From positions 1 to 64,000 of the forward strand of contig JAFWMT010000002.1 in the NCBI GenBank assembly GCA_017545525.1: a stretch of 64,000 nt of DNA, in the 5' to 3' direction. Below the pieces are notes generated by a model, which was given only the letters and a program-made list of their open reading frames with translations, did not search any database and was not told the origin of the DNA. Made by a program: the position numbers and the translations under genes. Below are positions 51,067-59,068 of the stretch, piece after piece. How positions within the stretch are numbered: position 1 is the first letter of the stretch; every line of letters starts with the position of its first letter. This DNA is from Candidatus Saccharimonadota bacterium. GTDB taxonomy: Bacteria; Patescibacteriota; Saccharimonadia; Saccharimonadales; Saccharimonadaceae.

Positions 51067-51561
51067 TATATTGGCTTCATCGTGAGAGGTTCCGACTCGG
51101 CCAAATTTCTAGAAGAAAAGTTAGAGATTTTGGGGCTAAATTATAAAGAAAAGGAAGAATTTATCGTTTATTGGTTGCCAAAGCTAGAATCGCATAATTA
51201 TAATTACATTTATTTTGCTACGGAAGAAGAAATTGAAAAGGAAATGCCTCTTGAGTTTTCAGTCAAGCCAGATACTTTAATTAGAATAAGAATGATATTT
51301 GAAGGATTAGATGATTTTAAAGAAGTGAAGGAGCAAACGCTCACGCCTGCTCCGGAACGTAATGGCTTCACTGTTGTAGAATGGGGCGGAACGGATTTGA
51401 CCGTACGAGATAATTGGTATAATACAAAATGTTGGGGATTTAACAGCCGAAGTTATAGAGGTAAATTACGATTTTTTTTGTGTTTTTACCGCAAAAATGG
51501 CATAAAAATAACCCTCTATTTCGACGAGGGATTTAACAGGCATTTACGGATTACGAAATAG
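51067..51561 (+). pseudogene. 5'-truncated remnant of a YWLP/VEWGG-family surface protein gene
   Basis: The frame reads IGF-VRGSDSAKFLEEKLEILGLNYKEKEEFIVYWLPKLESHNYNYI ... PDTLIRI ... ERNGFTVVEWGGTDL. This matches the C-terminal half of a common Clostridia/Bacteroidetes secreted family that normally begins with a KPVIYLYP domain. The homologous frame continues upstream of the only possible start (GTG 51082) to a TGA at 51064, so the first half has been lost. Beyond VEWGGT the last ~50 codons read into the 170-bp repeat. No Shine-Dalgarno or good promoter. Probably a decayed, horizontally acquired fragment. Confidence 0.7.
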
Positions 51562-51592
51562 TTGAAAATTATTTTATAACCTGAATGGTGGG
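51423..51592. repeat. ~170-bp imperfect direct repeat, left copy
   Basis: Aligns with 52881-53048 over its whole length (for example GGGATTTAAC-G-CGA, GGCATAAAAAT, CCCTCTATTT-GACGAGGG, ATTTAACAG-CATTTAC-GATTA), with many substitutions. It ends at TGGTGG, which in the right copy is the CCA end of tRNA-Val. Confidence 0.8.
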
Positions 51593-51743
51593 GCCTAGTT
51601 CGCCAGGTATTAACAGTATACAAGGAGAACATACAGGAAAAACTGCAGAACTATACCATTTAAACATATAGATTCGGCTTTTTGTCATGATATAATAGGA
51701 TCAGAAAAGCATTAGAATACAACGATTAGATAACAATAAGTAT

Positions 51744-52853
51744 ATGGTAGGCGAAAAGGTTAACGAGTTTTCAAAAGAAAATCCTGTTGAGGATCAAGAT
51801 TTTGAGTACCCGCCATTTGATTTAGAGAAAGCTAAAGAACAAGTAGCGCAGGCAAAAATCTTGTCATCGGCAGAAGATATTTCTGATGACGAATTAAGGC
51901 AAAAAGTATTAGACCAAGAAGACGCAATAAAAAAACGCCAAGAAAAAATGAAGCGAGACGAAGAAGTCGCAAGACTTGCAGATGAAGCAGAAGCGAGGCT
52001 TGGTCGCAACTTGTCGCAAGTAGAGCTACAAGATTTAGCGGAAAGCTATGATGCTTGGCTAAAAAATCCAAATAAAGAATCAGAACAATCGCCGGAAAAT
52101 GAAAATCATAAAATCGAAGATAGCGTTCCGGAATTTGATTCAACATTATATGCTAATGAAAGTGAATGGCGCGCCGCGAATTTCGCCAGTTCGGAACAGA
52201 GAAGACAGAGTGCGGCTGAACCCTTAGCTGAGCAACAGCCAATTACAGAAGAAGTAATGTTGCCGACAGCTGAAAAACCTAAACTAGAAGAAATTATGGA
52301 AGAAACGGCTGAAGATGATGATTTGCAAAATAATGCCAAAGCGGAAAATGGTCTAGAATTACTTTCGGAAAATGAAATGCAAAATGTAATTGGATTATTA
52401 AATAGTTCTGAATTAAACGTCGATCAGATATTTATGATTTCGCGAGGCTCTAGATCGTCAGAAGAATCAGCAACGGTCTTAAAAAGAATGTTCCAAAATA
52501 TGACCGAGCGTTCTGGCGCTATGCTAAACGAATTACAAAATGGTCGTAATCTTGGCGAATTGGAGGCGTTTGAATCCGTCTATGAGGACGATATGAATAA
52601 AAGTTTTGGCTATTCTATGCAAGCATTAAAAAACTTAAGAGAAAAAGCTAGAATGCTACCAGCGTCAATGGCTGAAGGTTTCGTTTTTCAATTACAACAA
52701 GTCGAAAATAATTTATTAGCCGTGAACAACCTTGTGACGAGAAGACATAATCCAAACACTAGAGATAAAAATCCACCTGTCCCAAAAGAAAAACTGGTAA
52801 CAGACGAGCGAGAAGCGGAAGAATATGTAGATAAGTCTGAATTTGGATTATAA
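51744..52853 (+). CDS. Uncharacterised acidic coiled-coil protein
   Basis: 369 residues, highly charged, no signal peptide and no TM helix. Residues ~25-115 and ~225-330 are predicted helical (KAKEQVAQAKIL, DEEVARLADEAEARLGRNLSQVELQDLAESYDAWL; later SFGYSMQALKNLREKARMLPASMAEGFVFQLQQVENNLLAVNNLV), separated by a Glu/Ala/Ser-rich linker. There are no Cys residues. Not recognised; a structural or partner-binding role is possible. A TATAAT near 51690 gives a ~45-base leader without clear ribosome-binding site. It lies between the two 170-bp repeats, next to tRNA-Val, as cargo of a small element might. Confidence 0.6.
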   Translation: MVGEKVNEFSKENPVEDQDFEYPPFDLEKAKEQVAQAKILSSAEDISDDELRQKVLDQEDAIKKRQEKMKRDEEVARLADEAEARLGRNLSQVELQDLAESYDAWLKNPNKESEQSPENENHKIEDSVPEFDSTLYANESEWRAANFASSEQRRQSAAEPLAEQQPITEEVMLPTAEKPKLEEIMEETAEDDDLQNNAKAENGLELLSENEMQNVIGLLNSSELNVDQIFMISRGSRSSEESATVLKRMFQNMTERSGAMLNELQNGRNLGELEAFESVYEDDMNKSFGYSMQALKNLREKARMLPASMAEGFVFQLQQVENNLLAVNNLVTRRHNPNTRDKNPPVPKEKLVTDEREAEEYVDKSEFGL

Positions 52854-52880
52854 TAAGACTAAAGAACAATACGCCGCCTA

Positions 52881-53048
52881 TTCAAAACATAGGGATTTAA
52901 CCGGCGAAAATATAGAGTTAAAATATAGTCTTTCGCGTGTTTTTGTCGTAAAAATGGCATAAAAATGGCCCTCTATTTTGACGAGGGATTTAACAGACAT
53001 TTACAGATTATGAAATAGATAAAAATTGTTTTATAAACCGTTTGGTGG
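52881..53048. repeat. ~170-bp imperfect direct repeat, right copy, abutting tRNA-Val
   Basis: Diverged second copy of the 51423-51592 repeat. Its frame equivalent to the surface-protein remnant is broken by stops. The last bases form the 3' CCA end of the tRNA gene. Confidence 0.8.
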
Positions 53049-53119
53049 ATCTTACTGGATTCGAACCAGTGACCTCACGAATGTGAATCGTGCGCTCTAG
53101 CCAACTGAGCTAAAGATCC
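53043..53119 (-). tRNA. tRNA-Val (anticodon CAC)
   Basis: Acceptor GGATCTT / AAGATCC, D-arm AGCTCAGTTGGCTAGAGC, anticodon stem CACGA-TTCACAT-TCGTG giving CAC, T-loop TTCGAAT, CCA encoded. Confidence 0.96.
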
Positions 53120-53132
53120 TAATAAAATATGT

Positions 53133-53144
53133 TATAATTATAAC
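53133..53144 (+). promoter_or_regulatory. prfA leaderless promoter -10
   Basis: TATAAT (53133-53138), 6 bases, ATG at 53145. Confidence 0.65.
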
Positions 53145-54182
53145 ATGGATTTAGAAAAATTAAAAACTGAACTCGGTGAGATTGAGTCTTTTTTGGCGAC
53201 GCCTGATGCTTATAATGACTCTAATTTTGCAGTGAAAGCAAAGCGAGCTTCTCTTCTACGCGAAATTATCGATTTAGACGCTAAAATTAACCATTTGAAA
53301 ACAAGCCAGGCCGAAGCGGAAGTTCTTTTAGACGATCCTGAACTTGGCGAAATCGCGAGAGAAGATCTTGTGTCGTTAAAAAACGAAATCGAAACCGCAA
53401 GCAGTAAACTAGAAGAACTTCTAATTCCCCGCGACCCGGAAGATGATAAACCTGCGATTATTGAAATTCGTGCTGGCGCTGGTGGGGATGAAGCCAGTCT
53501 TTTTGCGGGCGAACTTTACCGCATGTATGCAAAATACGCCGAAAATCATGATCTTAAAACCGAGCTGATTAGCAAAAACGAAAATGAAGCGGGCGGAATG
53601 AAGGAAATCATTTTCAAAATTTCTGGAGACAACGCCTATGGTCAACTAAAGTTCGAAGGCGGCGTTCATCGTGTCCAACGAGTTCCAGTAACCGAGTCCC
53701 AGGGCCGTATTCATACTTCAACCGCCACTGTCGCAGTTCTTCCTGAAGCCGCCGAAGAAGATTTAGAAATTAACCCCGAAGATTTACGCATTGACATTTA
53801 TCGTTCGGGCGGGCATGGTGGCCAGGGCGTCAATACGACCGATTCCGCCGTCCGTATCACCCATCTCCCGACTGGCCTCGTCGTAGCGATGCAAGACGAA
53901 CGTTCCCAACAACAAAACCGTATTAAGGCCATGAACATCCTGCGCTCTCGCTTACTTGAACGCAAAAAAGAAGAGGATATGAAAAATGCTTCTGAGGCCA
54001 GGAAGTCGTTAATCGGTACCGGTGACCGTTCTGAAAAGATTCGCACTTATAATTTTCCCCAAGATCGTATCACTGACCACCGCATTCATTATTCTCGTAG
54101 TAATCTACCTGCCGCTATGGATGGCGACATCGACGATTTAATTGCCGAACTAGTAAAGCATGAACGCAGCCTCGCAGAATAA
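53145..54182 (+). CDS. prfA: Peptide chain release factor 1
   Basis: 345 residues. Codon-recognition motif [12 protein letters not shown] (PxT type, reads UAA/UAG), and the catalytic [28 protein letters not shown] with GGQ. The N-terminal helical domain is slightly short. prmC, which methylates the GGQ Gln, starts inside its last codons. Confidence 0.97.
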   Translation: MDLEKLKTELGEIESFLATPDAYNDSNFAVKAKRASLLREIIDLDAKINHLKTSQAEAEVLLDDPELGEIAREDLVSLKNEIETASSKLEELLIPRDPEDDKPAIIEIRAGAGGDEASLFAGELYRMYAKYAENHDLKTELISKNENEAGGMKEIIFKISGDNAYGQLKFEGGVHRVQRVPVTESQGRIHTSTATVAVLPEAAEEDLEINPEDLRIDIYRSGGHGGQGVNTTDSAVRITHLPTGLVVAMQDERSQQQNRIKAMNILRSRLLERKKEEDMKNASEARKSLIGTGDRSEKIRTYNFPQDRITDHRIHYSRSNLPAAMDGDIDDLIAELVKHERSLAE

Positions 54183-54834
54183 GACAGTATATCAAGATTT
54201 TTACGGTCGGGATTTTTTAGTTACGCCCGACGTACTGATTCCCCGTCCCGAAACTGAACAGCTTATTGATGCGGTTTTGAATCTTGCCGGGAAGCCTTAT
54301 CTTCCGGGCGTAAAGCCATCTCGTAACGTTCTACCTGAACATCCCAAAATCTTAGACGTCGGTACTGGTTCCGGCTGCATTGCGGTCACTTTAGCAAAAT
54401 TATTACCTAATGCTAGAGTTTATGCTTCCGACGTTTCTAAGCCAGCTCTAAAAGTCGCTAAAAAAAATGCCGAAACCTACGGCACCCCTATATCTTTCAT
54501 TATATCACACTTGCTTGAAAAAGTCAAGTTTACCCCTGATTTGATTGTGGCTAATCTGCCTTATGTTGATAAAGATTGGGGCTGGCTCGATCGAGAATCT
54601 CTCTCTTCTGAACCAGCCCTCGCTCTCTATGCTGACGATCATGGACTTGCTCTAATTAAACAACTAATTGTCCAATCTTCTACTCGCAAAGTCCCTCGTC
54701 TTATTCTTGAGGCCGACCCCTGCCAACATCAAACCATCATTGATTTTGCTGAATCCAATAACTATCAGTTGAACGAAACTAGAGGTTTTATTCTAAATTT
54801 TACTTATTGTTATAACCCTCAAGCGTCACATTAA
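54160..54834 (+). CDS. prmC: PrmC/HemK release-factor glutamine methyltransferase, shortened
   Basis: 224 residues against ~280. It begins 23 bases before the prfA stop, in another frame, so it is coupled to it. Only the SAM-methyltransferase domain is present: [69 protein letters not shown], and the catalytic NPPY motif, which reads N-L-P-Y here ([15 protein letters not shown]). The N-terminal RF-binding helical domain (~80 residues) is missing. A ~15-residue segment [16 protein letters not shown] before motif I is extra. Overlaps the convergent htrA by 35 bases. Confidence 0.93.
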   Translation: MNAASQNKTVYQDFYGRDFLVTPDVLIPRPETEQLIDAVLNLAGKPYLPGVKPSRNVLPEHPKILDVGTGSGCIAVTLAKLLPNARVYASDVSKPALKVAKKNAETYGTPISFIISHLLEKVKFTPDLIVANLPYVDKDWGWLDRESLSSEPALALYADDHGLALIKQLIVQSSTRKVPRLILEADPCQHQTIIDFAESNNYQLNETRGFILNFTYCYNPQASH

Positions 54835-56059
54835 CGGCAATTTCTTTTCCTTCACGGATTACCGTTAGTTGCACCGTATCACCAGGTTTATATTCACCAA
54901 TCAAATCTGACAACGTGCCGGCTGCTCCGACTTTTACTCCATTTACCGCCGTTACGATGTCTTTGTCTTTTAGTCCTGCTTTCGCCGCTGGCGAATCTTT
55001 GACGATGGCCGAATAAGCTGAAGAACTATATAAATATGCGCCCGCGTTAACCGGCAAATTATTGGCTTTTGCTAATTCTGGCGTAATCGCAACCGTATAC
55101 ACGCCAAGATAAGCTCGCTTCGCCTTCCCTGTTTCAACTAGTTGTTTCAGCATTCCCTTAACCGAAGAAATCGGAATCGCGAAGCCCATATTTTCCGCCG
55201 TTGAGGAAGTTGCAGTATTAATACCGATTACCTCACCGGCTGCATTGACTAAAGGTCCGCCCGAATTACCCGAGTTAATTGCTGCATCGGTTTGAATCAT
55301 ATCTGACAAGGTTTCTGTATTGTAGCCAGAGCCATCCGAAGCGGTTACTGAACGTCCTGTGCCCGAAATAATCCCAGCCGTCACGGTATTCTGATATTCA
55401 CCAAGAGCGTTGCCAATTGCAATCACTTGCTGACCAACACTGATTGTTTTTGAATCTCCGAGTGTCGCCGCAGTTAAATCACTCACGCCGTCAACTTTCA
55501 AGAAGGCCACATCATTTAAAGGATCAGTCGTTACTACTTCGACGTCTTCATAAGTTGTCCCGTCATCTAAAATAACTGTTACTTTAGTTGCCCCGTCAAT
55601 TACGTGCTTATTCGTCAAAACATACCCGTCACTTGTCACGATAATACCAGTTCCTGCCGCCGCTGAATCATAGCTCTGGCCGAAAAGGTTAGTCGATTTA
55701 GTCGAAGTCACAATCGAAACTACGCTTTTTGAAACTTTTTCCGCAATTTCAGCAATTGAGCCTTCTGTAAAGTTCGCTGAGTTGCCGTCTGTGCCGGAAT
55801 TTAAAAACGTAATTGGCGTCGAAGATTTTTCATAGCCCAACCAGCCCAGCGCCAGTCCGCCACAGCCACACACTAAAGCAACTATCGAAAGCGCAATCGC
55901 TGCCTTATTCCCCCCGTTTTTCGGAACAACGCTAGGCGCTTCGTTCTTAACTTCCGGAGTCTCTTTCGCCTCCATTTCCTTTACTTCTGGCTGTTTTGGT
56001 AATTCATTAATTACCTCTTTTACTTCCGCTTCAACAATTTCGCCCTTTTTTTCGCTCAT
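54800..56059 (-). CDS. htrA: HtrA/DegP-like serine protease with one PDZ domain
   Basis: 419 residues: Glu/Pro/Lys-rich cytoplasmic N-terminus, TM helix ~54-76, trypsin-like domain with His in LTNKHVIDG, Asp in TDPLNDVAFLKV and Ser in DAAINSGNSGGPLV, then one PDZ domain (YSAIVKDSPAAKAGLKDKDIVTAVNGVKV). Extracytoplasmic quality control. Typical of Gram-positive HtrA. AAGGAGG before the ATG; 11 bases after the multipass membrane gene. Confidence 0.95.
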   Translation of the reverse strand: MSEKKGEIVEAEVKEVINELPKQPEVKEMEAKETPEVKNEAPSVVPKNGGNKAAIALSIVALVCGCGGLALGWLGYEKSSTPITFLNSGTDGNSANFTEGSIAEIAEKVSKSVVSIVTSTKSTNLFGQSYDSAAAGTGIIVTSDGYVLTNKHVIDGATKVTVILDDGTTYEDVEVVTTDPLNDVAFLKVDGVSDLTAATLGDSKTISVGQQVIAIGNALGEYQNTVTAGIISGTGRSVTASDGSGYNTETLSDMIQTDAAINSGNSGGPLVNAAGEVIGINTATSSTAENMGFAIPISSVKGMLKQLVETGKAKRAYLGVYTVAITPELAKANNLPVNAGAYLYSSSAYSAIVKDSPAAKAGLKDKDIVTAVNGVKVGAAGTLSDLIGEYKPGDTVQLTVIREGKEIAVNVTLEGYNNK

Positions 56060-56070
56060 TTTTTACCTCC

Positions 56071-56853
56071 TTAGATATTAAATATTGGGTTACTAAATCC
56101 TATTACGATAATTCCGATTAACACCGCTCCGAACACAACCGGTCCGACGATGTGTCGAAAACGAAAATCGTCTTGATATTTAATCATCGCTTGTCTTGCA
56201 TAATTATAAACAAAAGCGAAGATTGTCAAGATAATTGCCACTTGCGGGATTCTTACACCGGTCGCTCCGAAAGTATAGACGATTGACCAAGTCTGGCACA
56301 GCCAAGCTATTTCCGCAAAGACTAATCCGCAAACCAACGTTGTTAGAGTAAAATCTTTATCATCGCTTTGTACTAAGATGTGACGACTAGCCGCATAGCC
56401 GATTAGAAATGCCAATAAAACTGCAACAATAGGGTTCAAATTAGCCGCTAAAATCGCTGTTGCCGACATTCCCATAAATACCGCGATTAAAGATTGCGCC
56501 ATAGTCGCTTTTTCGGACGAAAGTGGTTTGATAAATAATAGCCAGACCGAATAGAAAATCATGAGAATAAAATCAACCGGCAAAAAGTTCGTTCCCGCAT
56601 AGTAGGTTAAAATTACTACGCTTAAGCCTACGATAATATCTACTAAATTCGATTTTATATTGAGCCAAAGGTATCTCGCTCTAACCGCAAACACTCGCCA
56701 TTTTGAAATTAAAACTAGCAATATCCCGAGTACCGGGCTGCCCGATAAGACCGTAACTAGTACCGCGCCCACACCAAGGAGCAAATTAAGAAAAATATGT
56801 ACTAAATTACTTACGATATTTCTAGATTTACGTGCTAATACATAATCTGCCAT
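56071..56853 (-). CDS. Multipass membrane protein of unknown function
   Basis: 260 residues with about eight hydrophobic helices and short, mostly basic loops (SKWRVFAVRARYLWLNIKSNLVDI, YQDDFRFRHIVG). No motif recognised. The inner ATG (56853) is preferred because an ATG two codons upstream is only 3 bases after the -10. Likely co-transcribed with htrA, so an envelope role is possible. Confidence 0.75.
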   Translation of the reverse strand: MADYVLARKSRNIVSNLVHIFLNLLLGVGAVLVTVLSGSPVLGILLVLISKWRVFAVRARYLWLNIKSNLVDIIVGLSVVILTYYAGTNFLPVDFILMIFYSVWLLFIKPLSSEKATMAQSLIAVFMGMSATAILAANLNPIVAVLLAFLIGYAASRHILVQSDDKDFTLTTLVCGLVFAEIAWLCQTWSIVYTFGATGVRIPQVAIILTIFAFVYNYARQAMIKYQDDFRFRHIVGPVVFGAVLIGIIVIGFSNPIFNI

Positions 56854-56868
56854 ATACATAATATTATA
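56854..56868 (-). promoter_or_regulatory. Leaderless promoter -10 of the membrane-protein/htrA operon
   Basis: TATAAT (56868-56863, minus strand) with 9 bases to the ATG at 56853. Confidence 0.55.
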
Positions 56869-56901
56869 TCAGAATATTTAATTATAACTTAAAAATAATG
56901 T

Positions 56902-56913
56902 TATAATAGAAAA
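56902..56913 (+). promoter_or_regulatory. lepB leaderless promoter -10
   Basis: TATAAT (56902-56907), 6 bases, ATG at 56914. Confidence 0.65.
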
Positions 56914-57582
56914 ATGGAAGCAAAATTTTTCCAGAAGCATCCTTTACTAAAGGACTTATTAAGCCTCTGCGGGTTTATTATTGCAATTGTACTCGGTACG
57001 CTTTTTTTAAACACATACATTTACCGTTCTTATAATGTCGTCGGTAGTAGTATGGAAAATACTTTGCACGAGAATGACCGTGTCATTGTTAATCGCGCCG
57101 CTGTTTCTTGGGCGCATTTTACTGGCAATGAATATGTTCCTGAACGTGGCCAAATTATTGTTTTTCTTAATGAAGACGAAGAAAAAGCAGCAGAATATAA
57201 AGCTAGTGGCGTGAAAAACCCCGTCACTTGTTCCGTCCCGTCCAATATTAATGACCAATATATTATTAAACGCGTCATTGCTTTTCCGGGCGAACGAGTG
57301 ACCGTTAAAGATGGCGTTATGAAAATTTATAACGAAGAATATCCAGACGGCTTTGTCTATGATGAGGGTTATCGAGTTTCCGAAAATGACGGGCCGAAAG
57401 AATATACTTCTGGCGAAGTTAATCTAACCGTCCCCGAGGGGGAGCTCTTCGTCTCTGGTGATAATCGCGAAGGCTCAAATTCATGGGACTCGCGTAACGG
57501 ACTCGGAACAATCCCCTACTGCCGCATTATCGGACCAGTTATTTTAAGATTATTCCCGCTTGATAAAATCAGAACTTTCTAA
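56914..57582 (+). CDS. lepB: Signal peptidase I
   Basis: 222 residues: one N-terminal TM helix (~15-35), catalytic Ser in VGSSMENTLHENDRVIVNR, Lys in YIIKRVIAFPGERVTV, and box E SGDNREGSNSWDSRNGLG. Removes signal peptides from the exported proteins encoded around it. The stop overlaps the convergent rmuC stop (CTAA). Confidence 0.96.
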   Translation: MEAKFFQKHPLLKDLLSLCGFIIAIVLGTLFLNTYIYRSYNVVGSSMENTLHENDRVIVNRAAVSWAHFTGNEYVPERGQIIVFLNEDEEKAAEYKASGVKNPVTCSVPSNINDQYIIKRVIAFPGERVTVKDGVMKIYNEEYPDGFVYDEGYRVSENDGPKEYTSGEVNLTVPEGELFVSGDNREGSNSWDSRNGLGTIPYCRIIGPVILRLFPLDKIRTF

Positions 57583-58706
57583 ACTTCGCCAATCATTTTC
57601 ACCGAATCAGCTTCTGGCAATTCTTCAACATCTTTTAGTTTTCGTTCAATTTGACGAGAAGTAGTTTTCGCTGACTCAATCTTATTCGCCGATTCTTGCA
57701 ATTTCTTTTGCACACCTTCGAGCAATTCCGAGAATTTCCCAAACTGTGTTTTTACTGCTCCAAGTGTTTGCCAAACTTCTGCCGAACGTTTTTCAATCGC
57801 TACGGTTCTAAAGCCCATCAAAAGTCCCGAAAGCATTACTGGCAAAGTTGATGGTGAAGCGATGGTTATATTATATTTTTGACGAATTTCTTCCGACAAA
57901 CCTGCAATTCTGATAATTTCTGCGTATAATGATTCGGTTGGCACAAACATAATCCCGAAATCTGTCGTTTTCGGCGGGTCAATATACTTCGTAGAAATTT
58001 TCTTCGCTTGTTCCTTTACGTCCGACGCCAAAGCCTTTTGGTAGGCCGTAATTTCGGTTTTATTTCCTTCGTCGTAAGCCGCAATTAGTCGCGAATAATT
58101 CTCAACCGGGAATTTCGAGTCAATTGGGAGATAGACGTCCGTCTCTTTTCCTGGCATCTTTACCGCAAATTCTACGCGATCGTTCGAACCATGCTTTGTA
58201 ATAATATTCTCCTCATATTGTGATTTGTTCAAAGTATCTTCAATAATCGCTCCGAGCTGCACCTCGCCGTAAATTCCACGCGTCTTCACTCCTTCCATCA
58301 CTTTTTTCAAATCGCCCACACCTGTTGCCAAATTTTTCATTTCACCGAGACCCTGATAAACTTGCGTTAGCTGGTTCGAAATTGATTTAAAACTCTCATT
58401 AAATCTTTTCTCTACCGAAGCTTTCAATTTTTCATCCACCGTTTCGCGCATTTCTTCCAGTTTCTTTTCATTCCCGGTTTGTAATCTTTCCAAATTTTCC
58501 GAAATTTCTTTGCGGTTCTCGCGAAAGTTTCGGTCAATCGCCGGATTGATTTTCCCCACTTCCCCCTCCATCCGGATTAAACGTTCTTCCAAATTTTTAA
58601 AATCCGCATTCTTTCCTTTATCGCTACTTTTTCGTATCAAAAGAATCAGAATTGCTACTAATAAAACAATGATTACCCCCCCCATTACACCTAAAAACAT
58701 ATCCAT
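57579..58706 (-). CDS. rmuC: DNA recombination protein RmuC homologue
   Basis: 375 residues from the ATG at 58706: TM helix ~5-25, a long coiled coil (~35-125), then the RmuC nuclease-like domain (GVKTRGIYGEVQLGAIIEDTLNKSQYEENI, EFAVKMPGKETDVYLPIDSKFPVENY, DFGIMFVPTESLYAEIIR) and a second coiled coil. A longer reading to 58835 would cross the tRNA-Thr gene and is rejected. Its role is thought to be limiting DNA rearrangement; the mechanism is unknown. Confidence 0.92.
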   Translation of the reverse strand: MDMFLGVMGGVIIVLLVAILILLIRKSSDKGKNADFKNLEERLIRMEGEVGKINPAIDRNFRENRKEISENLERLQTGNEKKLEEMRETVDEKLKASVEKRFNESFKSISNQLTQVYQGLGEMKNLATGVGDLKKVMEGVKTRGIYGEVQLGAIIEDTLNKSQYEENIITKHGSNDRVEFAVKMPGKETDVYLPIDSKFPVENYSRLIAAYDEGNKTEITAYQKALASDVKEQAKKISTKYIDPPKTTDFGIMFVPTESLYAEIIRIAGLSEEIRQKYNITIASPSTLPVMLSGLLMGFRTVAIEKRSAEVWQTLGAVKTQFGKFSELLEGVQKKLQESANKIESAKTTSRQIERKLKDVEELPEADSVKMIGEV

Positions 58707-58756
58707 AATAAAAAAATTATAGCATGTCTTCCTCAAATATGCTATAATTATCCTAT
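58707..58756. promoter_or_regulatory. Symmetric divergent promoter of rmuC and tRNA-Thr
   Basis: ATTATAGCAT (58716-58725) and ATGCTATAAT (58739-58748) form a perfect 10-bp inverted repeat that places a TATAAT on each strand. Start distances are 9 bases to the rmuC ATG and 8 to the first base of tRNA-Thr. Confidence 0.6.
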
Positions 58757-58832
58757 GCCGTGTTAGCTCAGTTAGTAGAGCAGCCGCCTTGTAAGCGGCA
58801 GGTCGTCGGGGCAGAGCCGACACACGGCTCCA
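58757..58832 (+). tRNA. tRNA-Thr (anticodon TGT) with non-canonical T-loop
   Basis: Acceptor GCCGTGT / ACACGGC, normal D-arm AGCTCAGTTAGTAGAGC, anticodon stem GCCGC-CTTGTAA-GCGGC giving TGT, encoded CCA. The T-stem GTCGG / CCGAC is perfect, but its 7-base loop is GGCAGAG instead of TTCRANY: T54, T55 and A58 are lost and C56 is kept. The other three tRNAs in the window have normal T-loops. Confidence 0.88.
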
Positions 58833-58899
58833 CAAGTGAAAATGAAAGAGAATATTTATGTTCTTTTTTTTGTTTTCCGAGTAGAGCTTGTATGTATGT

Positions 58900-59068
58900 A
58901 GAAAACTATTAAATAAATTTTTCGAAACATGTAAAATTTCTCATATAAAAATTACAACTAGCACGGATTTTTGAGAAAACTGTAATTTTCGAAAAAATCC
59001 GCCTGCCGTTGTAATTTTTATCTTGATGAAATTTCACCCAGTTGAGAAAAATTATTTAATAGTTTTCT
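58900..59068. repeat. ~169-bp nested palindrome at the rubrerythrin 3' end (element B)
   Basis: Outer arms AGAAAACTATTAAATAA (from 58900) and its complement ending at 59068. Middle arms ATAAAAATTACAAC / GTTGTAATTTTTAT pair. The core CGGATTTTT (58964-58972) / AAAAATCCG (58993-59001) encloses a further TTTTC/GAAAA hairpin. The right arm contains the last three rubrerythrin codons and stop. It has the same layout as element A, and both have a GTTGTAA...TTA-type middle arm. Confidence 0.87.

Noticed and set aside
51423-53048. Repeats flanking 51.6-52.9 kb as terminal repeats of an insertion sequence
   Set aside because: They are direct, diverged and ~170 bp, with no transposase between them and no target duplication. 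A degraded tRNA-associated element or tandem duplication fits better.
54281-54345. Extra segment in PrmC considered as a third palindromic insertion
   Set aside because: The short CCGGGAAG / TCTTCCGG resemblance does not form convincing paired arms and the length is only ~15 codons.
58707-58835. Longer rmuC reading frame starting at 58835
   Set aside because: It would run antisense through the tRNA-Thr gene and beyond the -10 element; the ATG at 58706 has the promoter spacing seen elsewhere.
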